Under the pieces are notes generated by a model that saw nothing but the letters and a program-made list of their open reading frames with translations, was not told where the DNA came from and did not search any database. A program made the translations under genes and the position numbers. Positions 41,123-48,611 of a stretch of DNA of 64,000 nt are shown piece after piece. Numbering within the stretch: position 1 is the first letter of the stretch; each line of letters starts with the position of its first letter. The stretch comes from Saprospiraceae bacterium (lineage in GTDB: Bacteria; Bacteroidota; Bacteroidia; Chitinophagales; Saprospiraceae): contig JAHCHX010000001.1 in NCBI GenBank assembly GCA_026129545.1, forward strand, positions 2,293,501-2,357,500, written 5' to 3'.

Positions 41123-41465
41123 GGAGTGTGCGAATAGGTGACAGCAAGTTGGCTCATAAAACCGATACGGGCAAAAATAGTTTTTTTGCAAATCAGGTAC
41201 TCGATATTGCGCTCATTCACTCAATCTTTTGCCGTACCTTCGCCCTCACGCAAAAACCTTTTCAACAGCACAGTCACATCTGACTCTCCATATACGAGGC
41301 AAATTTTCGCCAAAACATAGTCCGACGAATCCATTGACAACCATGCACACGGCCCCAATCGTCTGACCCAATTTCAAGTCAATAAGCGCAGTGCTGTCTG
41401 CGAAGGTTTTGTGTTGCCACGTCGTGCCATTAGCCAATCAAGCGTGGGGTTCTTTGCACAAAACA
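41123..41465. other. Divergent intergenic region
   Basis: 343 bp between the PTPS-family gene and holB. It contains a minus-strand TAnnTTTG match (TATTTTTG, 41171-41178) about 48 bp before the PTPS ATG and a plus-strand TACCTTCG (about 41226-41233). A minus-strand frame of 63 codons (41246-41437) shows no family resemblance. No repeat or RNA gene was recognised. Confidence 0.5.
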
Positions 41466-42653
41466 ATGATTTTCAGCGACATTATCGGCCAAAGCAGGAC
41501 CAAGACATTCCTGCTCCAACTCGCACACAGCGAGCGCATACCCCACGCCTTGCTGTTTTTGGGGCCGACGGGCAGTGGCAATTTGGCCTTGACGCTCGCG
41601 TTCGCCCAGCTGTTGCAATGTGAAAAAAATCCGACAAGCCGCAAAGCCGAACCAACAGAAAACAGCCTCTTTGGAGCACCCGACTCCTCCGAAAACCACC
41701 CACCCGCGCCTGCGCTCCACGATGCTTGCGGCGAGTGTTCCGCCTGCCGAAAAGCTGCCCAATTTGCCCATCCCGACATTCATTTTTCTTTCCCGACCGT
41801 CGGTGCCAATGCGGTCAGCACTGACTATCTCAAGCAGTGGCGTGCGGCACTTGCCGAAAACCCTTACATGGATGCAAACACCTGGCTACAGCGTCTGGGT
41901 GCTGAAAACAAGCAGGGCAACATCACCAAAGACGAGTGCAATGCCATCATCAAAAAACTCAGCCTCAAAGCCTTTGAAGGGCGCTACAAAATACTTGTGA
42001 TGTGGCTGCCCGAATATCTCGGCAAAGAGGGCAACCGCCTGCTCAAGCTCGTCGAGGAGCCACCTGAGCAGACGATTTTTTTGTTGGCTGCCGAAAATCA
42101 GGATGCCATTCTGAACACCATCCTTTCTCGCTGCCAATTAGTCAAGACCGACCTGCTGAGCGACGAGGAAATAACGACGGGCCTGCATCTGCAACGGGGC
42201 CTCGACGAGAGCCGCGCCCGGCAAATCGCCTTTTCGGCCGATGGCGACTTTAGCGCCGCGCTCCACATCGCCGACAACCCCGAAAACGACGATGCCCGCT
42301 TACTGCTCGACTGGCTCCGCAAATGCTGGCGCGGCAACGGAGTGGAACTCGTGAAATGGACAGAGGACTTCGCCAAGCTAGGCCGCGAAAACCAAAAGCA
42401 ATTCCTCCACTATGGGCTGCATTTCTTGCGTGAGCTGATGGCGCTGGTCCTGACGGGCAACCCCAACCTGCGCCTGCAACCCGAAGAACTCGCCACCGCC
42501 CAAAACATGGCCAAAGTGCTCAACTTCGACAAAATAACCCGATTGGTCGGCCTTTTCAACGACAACATTTACTACGTCGAACGGAACGCCAATCCGAAAA
42601 TCCTTTTTCTCGACACCTCCATCCAAATGAACCACATTTTGAAAAATGCCTGA
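41466..42653 (+). CDS. holB: DNA polymerase III subunit delta'
   Basis: 395-residue clamp-loader subunit. It has the AAA+ fold with a degenerate Walker A, GPTGSGNL (33-40), in which the usual Lys is Asn39, so it should not hydrolyse ATP, in line with the stator role of delta'. A zinc module with C88, C91 and C94 (CGECSAC) follows an unusually long acidic/Pro-rich insertion (about 53-86). Sensor and SRC region NTILSRCQLV is present. The ATG at 41466 (MIFSDIIGQ) is the family start; the frame is open to 41391. The next gene overlaps by 8 bp. The holB-ricT neighbourhood is also seen in Firmicutes. Confidence 0.93.
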   Translation: MIFSDIIGQSRTKTFLLQLAHSERIPHALLFLGPTGSGNLALTLAFAQLLQCEKNPTSRKAEPTENSLFGAPDSSENHPPAPALHDACGECSACRKAAQFAHPDIHFSFPTVGANAVSTDYLKQWRAALAENPYMDANTWLQRLGAENKQGNITKDECNAIIKKLSLKAFEGRYKILVMWLPEYLGKEGNRLLKLVEEPPEQTIFLLAAENQDAILNTILSRCQLVKTDLLSDEEITTGLHLQRGLDESRARQIAFSADGDFSAALHIADNPENDDARLLLDWLRKCWRGNGVELVKWTEDFAKLGRENQKQFLHYGLHFLRELMALVLTGNPNLRLQPEELATAQNMAKVLNFDKITRLVGLFNDNIYYVERNANPKILFLDTSIQMNHILKNA

Positions 42654-42918
42654 AAACAAACAGACATTCACCTTGAAGCGCATCGGGCTGATTGCCCTCA
42701 TGACGGCGCTCATTGGAATCGGCGCTTACGTCACGGCACACGAGTTCAACGATGGCGTCATCACCCCAGCGGTCATAGGCTCCGTGTTTCTTGGCATGGC
42801 CTTCCCCAATTTGCTGATAGCCGGCATGATGCGGTTGTTCCGAGTGCATGTGGGAAAAATCTTCCTGCTAATCGCCGCCGTTTGCATCATCGTCGGCATA
42901 GTGCTCATATCCGTTTGA
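42646..42918 (+). CDS. Small three-helix membrane protein
   Basis: 90 residues with three hydrophobic segments: about 12-32 (IGLIALMTALIGIGAYVTAH), 40-62 (ITPAVIGSVFLGMAFPNLLI) and 68-90 (GKIFLLIAAVCIIVGIVLIS). Its ATG lies inside the end of holB (ATGCCTGA overlap, 42646-42653), so it is translationally coupled. ricT starts 38 bp after its stop. No family recognised; its position in a replication/RNA-regulation cluster is the only clue to its role. Confidence 0.75.
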   Translation: MPENKQTFTLKRIGLIALMTALIGIGAYVTAHEFNDGVITPAVIGSVFLGMAFPNLLIAGMMRLFRVHVGKIFLLIAAVCIIVGIVLISV

Positions 42919-42956
42919 CCTCAAACCAAACCAGTCACCAATAACTAACAACCAAC

Positions 42957-44354
42957 ATGGGATGCATAGGATGTTCCTGCTCGACAGGTAAAGATAGCGT
43001 AAGCGGGTGCCGCTCCAATGGCGGCTGCGCTTCCGGCGGCTGCAACCGCCACAACACGTTCGATTGGATAACCGCCCTCGGCATCGTGGATGCCAAGCCC
43101 TTCGATATCGTGGAGGTCAGCTTCAAAAATGGCTCCCGCAAGGAGTTTTTTAAAAACCCACCCTACACCCGTGCCACCACCGGCGATTGGGTCGTGGTGG
43201 AATCCCCATCCGGGGGGTTCGATGTGGGCAAGGTTTCCTTGTCGGGAGAGCTCGTGCGCCTGCAAATGAAACGAAAGCGCGTCCGCCCCGATGCCCGGCT
43301 ACAAACGGTGGTGCGCAAAGCCCACGAGCGCGACCTTGAACGCCTCGACGAAGTGCGCCACGCAGAGAAAGAGGTGATGGTGCAAGCCCGCGTCATCGCC
43401 CGCACGCTTGATTTGGACATGAAGATTGGCGACGTGGAGTTCCAAGGCGATGGCCGCAAATGCACCTTTTATTACACCGCCGATGGGCGCGTGGATTTTC
43501 GCGAGCTCATCCGAAGCTATGCCCGTGAGTTCAAGGTGAAAATAGAGATGCGCCAAATCGGGGCACGCCAAGAGTCGGCTCGCGTTGGCGGCATAGGCAA
43601 CTGTGGCCGGGAACTGTGCTGCTCCACTTGGCTCACGGAATTCAAAAGCGTCAACACGGCCGCGGCCCGATACCAAAACCTCGCCATCAACCAGACAAAA
43701 CTGTCTGGGATGTGCGGCCGCCTTAAATGCTGCCTCAACTACGAACTTGACACCTACATTGACGCACTCGAAGACTTCCCCGACCGTGCGGAAAAACTCA
43801 AAACCGCCGCAGGATTAGCCATATTGGTCAAGACCGATGTGTTCAAACGCCTCATGTACTACACCTACGCCGAAAATCGCGGCAAGCTCTATGCGATTCA
43901 TGTGGACCAGATATGGGAGGCGCTGGACATGATAAAACAAGGGCAACTGCCGGGCAGCCTCGACGATATCCTCGCCATGGCCCCGCCACCAGAGGTGGAT
44001 GAGCCAGAAGAGGCAGAACCTGACTTCGAAAATGTGCACGACGTGGTAGAACTCCCCATCGAAAAACGCAAGAAAAAGAAGAAAAAGAAAAAGAAAAGCC
44101 GCGACCGCTCACAGTCCGCCGCTGCTGCTGTGGAGAAAGCAGCCCAACAGGACAACCTGCCGGTGGCCAACCGACGAGAGCAACCACGCAACAAGCCAAA
44201 CAACAAGGAAGATGGGCGGCGGCCACAGCCCAATCAACCTCCAGCGAAAAGACAGGAGGGCAACGCCCCACCTGCGCCCAAAACCAACGATGCCGCTCAT
44301 CACCGCCAACGCGACAAACGAAATTTTAAAAACAAAGGGCCGAAGAAAAACTGA
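42957..44354 (+). CDS. ricT: PSP1/RicT-family regulatory iron-sulfur protein
   Basis: 465 residues. The N-terminus is Cys-rich (CIGCSC, then C18, C24 and C29). The PSP1 domain spans about 30-290, with paired cysteines in GNCGRELCCSTW and GMCGRLKCCLNYE that match the Fe-S ligands of RicT (YaaT). In Bacillus, RicT works with RicA and RicF in RNase Y-dependent mRNA maturation and phosphorelay control; Bacteroidota lack that exact set, so the partner is uncertain. The C-terminal 100 residues are a very basic Lys-run (about 365-378) and a Pro/Asn/Arg-rich tail that may bind RNA. Linked to holB as in Firmicutes. Confidence 0.92.
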   Translation: MGCIGCSCSTGKDSVSGCRSNGGCASGGCNRHNTFDWITALGIVDAKPFDIVEVSFKNGSRKEFFKNPPYTRATTGDWVVVESPSGGFDVGKVSLSGELVRLQMKRKRVRPDARLQTVVRKAHERDLERLDEVRHAEKEVMVQARVIARTLDLDMKIGDVEFQGDGRKCTFYYTADGRVDFRELIRSYAREFKVKIEMRQIGARQESARVGGIGNCGRELCCSTWLTEFKSVNTAAARYQNLAINQTKLSGMCGRLKCCLNYELDTYIDALEDFPDRAEKLKTAAGLAILVKTDVFKRLMYYTYAENRGKLYAIHVDQIWEALDMIKQGQLPGSLDDILAMAPPPEVDEPEEAEPDFENVHDVVELPIEKRKKKKKKKKKSRDRSQSAAAAVEKAAQQDNLPVANRREQPRNKPNNKEDGRRPQPNQPPAKRQEGNAPPAPKTNDAAHHRQRDKRNFKNKGPKKN

Positions 44355-44389
44355 ACAAACAAGATTAATCTGTTGTCTTACATAACATT

Positions 44390-45796
44390 ATGACTTACGA
44401 CGTCACCATCATCGGCTCCGGCCCCGGAGGATATGTAGCCGCTATCCGTTGCGCCCAATTGGGACTCAAAACAGCCATCGTCGAACGCTACTCCGTGCTC
44501 GGCGGCACCTGCCTCAACGTGGGCTGCATCCCCTCAAAAGCACTCCTGGACTCATCCGAACACTACCACAACGCCCACAAAAAATTCCAGACGCACGGTA
44601 TTGACCTCAAAGACTTGAAGGTCAATATGCCGCAAATGATTAGACGGAAAAACGAGGTGGTGCTCGACAACAACAAGGGGGTGGAGTTCTTGATGAAGAA
44701 GAACAAAATAGACGTGTTTTATGGGCACGGCTCGTTTGTGCATAAAAACCGCATCAAAATCACCAGCTCGAGCGGCAACGCCGAGGAAATAGAGACCAGC
44801 AAAGTCATCATTGCGACAGGCTCCAAACCCATCGTGCCAGCCAATTTCAACTACGACAAAAAGCGCGTCATCACTAGCACGGAAGCGCTCAACATCGAGA
44901 AAGTGCCGGACAGCATGGTCGTCATCGGCGGCGGTGTCATCGGGCTGGAATTGGGCAGCGTGTACGCCCGTTTGGGCACCAAGGTCATTGTGGTGGAGTT
45001 TCTCGACCGCATCATTGCAGGCATGGATGCCGACTGTAGCCGCGAGTTGATGAAGAGCATGAAAAATCTTGGGGTCGAGTTCCACCTGCGCCATGCCGTC
45101 ACCGAAGTCACCCCCTCCAAATCAAAAGTGAAAGTGGTCGCCCAAAGCCGCGACGACGATTCAAAAAAACTTTCTTGGGATGTGGACTACTGCCTCGTAG
45201 CCATCGGTCGCCGCCCCTACACCGACGGGCTTGGCTTGGAAAACGTAGGCATCGCCTTGGATGAAAAAGGCCGCATCCCTGTGGACGAGCATCTGCAAAC
45301 CACCGAGCCAGGCATCTACGCCATTGGCGACGTGGTACAGGGCGCCATGTTGGCGCACAAGGCGGAAGAAGAGGGCGTGTTCGTGGCAGAGACGATTGTC
45401 GGTCAAAAGCCACACATTCACTATCACCTCATTCCCGGCGTCGTCTATACCTGGCCCGAAGTGGCAGGCGTGGGCTACACAGAGGAAGAGCTCAAGGAAA
45501 AGGGCATCCCTTACAAGCCCGGCAAGTTCCCCTTCCGTGCCTTGGGCCGCGCGCGTGCGAGCATGGACTTGGACGGCATGGTGAAAGTGCTGGCACACAA
45601 AGAGACCGACGAAATCCTTGGCGTGCATATCGTGGGCGCCCGCGCCGCCGACATGATAGCCGAAGCCGTCGCGCTCATGGAATTCCGCGCCTCGGCAGAA
45701 GATGCCGCACGCATAAGCCACGCGCACCCCACCTACACCGAAGCATTCAAAGAGGCGAGCTTGGCTGCCACCGCCAATCGGGCGCTGCACATGTAG
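44390..45796 (+). CDS. lpdA: Dihydrolipoyl dehydrogenase (E3)
   Basis: 468-residue FAD flavoenzyme that reoxidises dihydrolipoamide in the pyruvate, 2-oxoglutarate, branched-chain or glycine-cleavage complexes. FAD-binding GSGPGGYVAAIRCAQLG at the N-terminus, redox disulfide GGTCLNVGCIPSKALL, NAD-binding VIGGGVIGLELGSVYARLG, second FAD contact GIYAIGDVVQGAMLAHKAEE, and the catalytic His-Glu pair in HAHPTYTEAFKE. All key residues are present and the length is standard. It begins 35 bp after ricT but is functionally unrelated to it. Confidence 0.97.
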   Translation: MTYDVTIIGSGPGGYVAAIRCAQLGLKTAIVERYSVLGGTCLNVGCIPSKALLDSSEHYHNAHKKFQTHGIDLKDLKVNMPQMIRRKNEVVLDNNKGVEFLMKKNKIDVFYGHGSFVHKNRIKITSSSGNAEEIETSKVIIATGSKPIVPANFNYDKKRVITSTEALNIEKVPDSMVVIGGGVIGLELGSVYARLGTKVIVVEFLDRIIAGMDADCSRELMKSMKNLGVEFHLRHAVTEVTPSKSKVKVVAQSRDDDSKKLSWDVDYCLVAIGRRPYTDGLGLENVGIALDEKGRIPVDEHLQTTEPGIYAIGDVVQGAMLAHKAEEEGVFVAETIVGQKPHIHYHLIPGVVYTWPEVAGVGYTEEELKEKGIPYKPGKFPFRALGRARASMDLDGMVKVLAHKETDEILGVHIVGARAADMIAEAVALMEFRASAEDAARISHAHPTYTEAFKEASLAATANRALHM

Positions 45797-45857
45797 TCAA
45801 AAGACCCAATCCATGCGCGCTCCGCCATGCTCGAGCTTTGTTGTTTGTGTCATAGCC

Positions 45858-46319
45858 TCATTCCTTGCACCCCCGCCGTCGCGTGTCAATGATGTATTGA
45901 ATCTTCCAGCCATCGGTGGTCTTGACTAATTGGAAAGAATTAGTGCCGCAGTGCGACACTTTGCCATTCACATAGAATTTGTAGGGCGTCCATACGCTGG
46001 CGAGCGATTTTTCGGCATGGATGGCTTCGAACGTGATTTCCTCCTTATACTTGTCTTTGGTGGGCGTGCCGATAAAGCGGACAAATTCGTCAAAGTCCTC
46101 GGTATAGACCTGCATCTGGCTATCCTTGCTGGCCATGAAGGTCTGGAAAACAGGCTTGTCGGTGCAGGCGCTTTTGAGCAGCACCGTATCGCCGTTTTCC
46201 ATACCTGCAAAAAAGTTGTTGATGACGGCCTTGATGGCCTTGTCTTCTCTTTGGGCGGAGAGAGCCGCCGTCAGAAACGCGGCGGTAATCAATAAATAAT
46301 AAGCACGGCTTTGTCGCAT
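45858..46319 (-). CDS. Secreted NTF2-like (lumazine-binding-type) protein
   Basis: 153 residues with a signal peptide (YYLLITAAFLTAALSAQ). The mature part has the SnoaL/NTF2 cone-fold pattern: helix IKAVINNFFAGMENGDTVLL, a strand/helix with VYTEDFDEFVRFIGT, and curved strands VWTPYKFYVNGKVSHCGTNS and GWKIQYIIDTRRRG. This is the Lumazine_bd_2 type common in Bacteroidota. No catalytic residues can be assigned. Shares strand with the DoxX gene upstream (111 bp away). Confidence 0.8.
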   Translation of the reverse strand: MRQSRAYYLLITAAFLTAALSAQREDKAIKAVINNFFAGMENGDTVLLKSACTDKPVFQTFMASKDSQMQVYTEDFDEFVRFIGTPTKDKYKEEITFEAIHAEKSLASVWTPYKFYVNGKVSHCGTNSFQLVKTTDGWKIQYIIDTRRRGCKE

Positions 46320-46429
46320 GAGAATTTGTTTTTGCCCAAAAATGGGAGCTCATGCGAGGACATGGGTCGTTTTTCGATAAAAAAAGCCTGATAAAGCGCG
46401 GGAGGCCGCTTCGACTGGCTGAATGCAGG

Positions 46430-46819
46430 TCATGTCGAAAACCATTTCCCGACCACCGGAATCTCCCGCCGATGCAGCCAAGACAACACAGCGCTCCCGG
46501 CAAAAACAAGGAGGGCCAGATAAAACAACAAGCCGCCATCGCCTTGCACTTCGATGCCCAGTTGGGTAAGGTGCGAGAGGATGGCGCCACTCATCACGCC
46601 CAACGCGACGACAGCGCCCAAGCCAGTGGTGCGCGGCCATAATATCAAAGCAGAAGCCACCAGCTCGACCACCCCGGAGCCGACGCGACCCCAAGGCTCC
46701 ATGCCCAACGTTTGGAAAATCCACACACTTTCGGGCGCGCCCGTAAATTTGAAGAAAAGGGTTTGCAGGAGAATGCCCGCCACCAACAGACGGAGTGGCC
46801 ACACAAGGATGTTTTTCAT
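46430..46819 (-). CDS. DoxX-family membrane protein
   Basis: 129 residues, four predicted transmembrane helices, with the DoxX landmarks LRLLVAGILLQTLFFKFTG and GRVGSGVVELVASALILWPR. Family members are linked to thiosulfate:quinone oxidoreductase, superoxide detoxification or unknown membrane roles; nothing here selects among these. ATG 46819 starts the first helix; the frame is open to 46870 with unlikely residues. Confidence 0.82.
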   Translation of the reverse strand: MKNILVWPLRLLVAGILLQTLFFKFTGAPESVWIFQTLGMEPWGRVGSGVVELVASALILWPRTTGLGAVVALGVMSGAILSHLTQLGIEVQGDGGLLFYLALLVFAGSAVLSWLHRREIPVVGKWFST

Positions 46820-47166
46820 ATAGAAAGGAGAATTTTGTAAAAAAAATCGCCACAAAAGTCGCCCACTCATCCGGTTGGAAAAGTTCCCTGCGTAACATTA
46901 CGCAAATAGTTGCTCGAAAAGTCGCTTCACGGACACCTCACCTCTTTCGACCATGATTTTTCAAATTGTGCCTACCTTTTTTCAAGGGCTTTGAAGGGGC
47001 GAGCTGTCGGGGCAAACGCACCGCTTCGGCGGATTCAAGTTTCATATACAACTGAATTTAGACCCTTCCCACATAAAAACCTTAACAAATATTTGCATCC
47101 TCACCAGACAGACTTTACATTTGGAGCTGCAAACAATCGAATCACCTCCAAAACAATTAGCCAGCC
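46820..47166. other. Divergent intergenic region with promoter
   Basis: 347 bp between the DoxX gene and the VWA gene. Holds the promoter match at 47092-47123. Around 47008-47030, GGGCAAACGCACCGCTTCGG shares an 11-mer with the 20-bp inverted arm at 29679. No gene seen. Confidence 0.55.
47092..47123 (+). promoter_or_regulatory. Bacteroidota-type promoter (TTTG / TACATTTG)
   Basis: TTTG at 47092-47095 and TACATTTG at 47116-47123 are separated by 20 bp, fitting the -33/-7 consensus TTTG-N19-21-TAnnTTTG. Transcription would start near 47129, leaving about a 38-nt leader before the VWA gene ATG. Confidence 0.65.
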
Positions 47167-48609
47167 ATGCTTACCCCCTACCATCGCCCGCTGCTAAGCG
47201 CAGCTGTTTGGGTACTCACCTGTTTCACCATCTCTGCTCAAACCACCCTCTCCTCGCTGCTCGAACAGCCTGTCAGCGATATTCCCTTGTATGACACTAC
47301 CGCCTGCAAGGATTGTATCTTGCTTCAGGTGCAATATGGGGATTCCGAGTTTCGGAACCTCGATGTGTTCAAGCGCTTCGATGCAAAAAACATCGCGCAA
47401 GTGGACGTGGTGTATAGCTCGTTTTCGCGCACGAAAAACTTTGACCAAGTCTCGCTCAATCGCGAGCGATTGACCAACCTCGAAAAAGCCTCTCCCGGCC
47501 TCTTCGACAACGAGTCCATTAAATGGAATATGTTGCGCCAAACCAACTGCCGCACCCTCGAAGAAAGCGAGCGACTGTTCCACGGGTTCGTGGTGCATCT
47601 CGCGTCTGGCGTGGCGGTGCGCAGCAACGACGGCACGCTTATGCCCGCACCCTCACCCGTCGTACCCACCAAAAAATCATCGAACAAAACACCGCTCGTC
47701 ACCCGCGACTCCACCGTGCGGGAAATGAGCGTCTCCATGCGCGAAATCACCAAACGCGAATGCGAGGAAACGGGCAAATACATTCCGAAAAACAAGGACA
47801 AAGCTCGCAAAGGTGTGCGATACGACAAACCGGGGCGCAACCGCATCCCGGAGAAAAAATGTCAGACCAAATCTCTGGGCTATGCCTACGACACCACTTA
47901 CTTCGACCGCCGTATCAAGATAAATGCGGCCACTGGCAAGGCGATTGACCGCTCGCTGGATATAGACCGCCGAAGGGACACAACCGTAATAGATGCCATG
48001 GATCGCAATTGGGACGACTGGCGGAAAGAGAAAGTCATCGTGGTGCAGGATGTCACGGGTAGTATGAGCGGCTACCTGACGCAAATCTTCATTTGGCACG
48101 AACTCTACGCCTCGAAAGGCGTGGAACACTACGTTTTTTTCAATGACGGCGACGGGAAACCCGACAAGGACAAGGTATTGGGCAAGGTAGGAGGCATCTA
48201 CTACGTCCAGTCGAATCGCCTGTCGGAGATTCAAGAGGTCGCCCATAGAGCAGCGCGAGCCGGCAGCGGCGGCGACAATCCCGAGAACAACATAGAAGCC
48301 GCCATATATGCCCAGACGAGGTGTCCCGATTGTAGCATGATGGTGATGATAGCCGACAATTACGCCCCAGTGCGCGACTTCAAATTGATGAGCGAGGTGA
48401 GGAAGCCCGTTCATGTGGTGGTGTGCGGCGGCAATGGAGAAGAGGTACATTCCGACTACATCAGCATCGCTGCCCTCACGGGGGGAGCGGTGCATACCTC
48501 CAAAATGGACCTCGACCTGAAAGGCAAAGCAGTCGAAGGCACATTGCTGGCAATCGGTGAGCGAAAATATATCTTCGAGAAGGGACGGTTTTCTTTGAAA
48601 ACGGATTGA
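47167..48609 (+). CDS. Secreted VWA-like protein
   Basis: 480 residues with a signal peptide (AVWVLTCFTISAQ). The N-terminal region (about 30-150) has unfamiliar Cys-containing sequence; a basic Lys/Arg-rich central region (about 195-275) follows. The C-terminal 190 residues are a VWA-like domain with metal-site motif QDVTGSMSGYL near 294, GDNPENNIEAAIYA for the second loop, and MVMIADNYAPVRD for the third. No sorting signal, lipobox or second helix is seen, so a periplasmic protein is most likely. It runs convergent with recG, 2 bp apart. Function not known. Confidence 0.75.
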   Translation: MLTPYHRPLLSAAVWVLTCFTISAQTTLSSLLEQPVSDIPLYDTTACKDCILLQVQYGDSEFRNLDVFKRFDAKNIAQVDVVYSSFSRTKNFDQVSLNRERLTNLEKASPGLFDNESIKWNMLRQTNCRTLEESERLFHGFVVHLASGVAVRSNDGTLMPAPSPVVPTKKSSNKTPLVTRDSTVREMSVSMREITKRECEETGKYIPKNKDKARKGVRYDKPGRNRIPEKKCQTKSLGYAYDTTYFDRRIKINAATGKAIDRSLDIDRRRDTTVIDAMDRNWDDWRKEKVIVVQDVTGSMSGYLTQIFIWHELYASKGVEHYVFFNDGDGKPDKDKVLGKVGGIYYVQSNRLSEIQEVAHRAARAGSGGDNPENNIEAAIYAQTRCPDCSMMVMIADNYAPVRDFKLMSEVRKPVHVVVCGGNGEEVHSDYISIAALTGGAVHTSKMDLDLKGKAVEGTLLAIGERKYIFEKGRFSLKTD

Positions 48610-48611
48610 GC

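Noticed and set aside
41246..41437. Minus-strand 63-codon frame between the PTPS-family gene and holB
   Set aside because: No family resemblance, no promoter in the right place, and it overlaps the likely holB leader.
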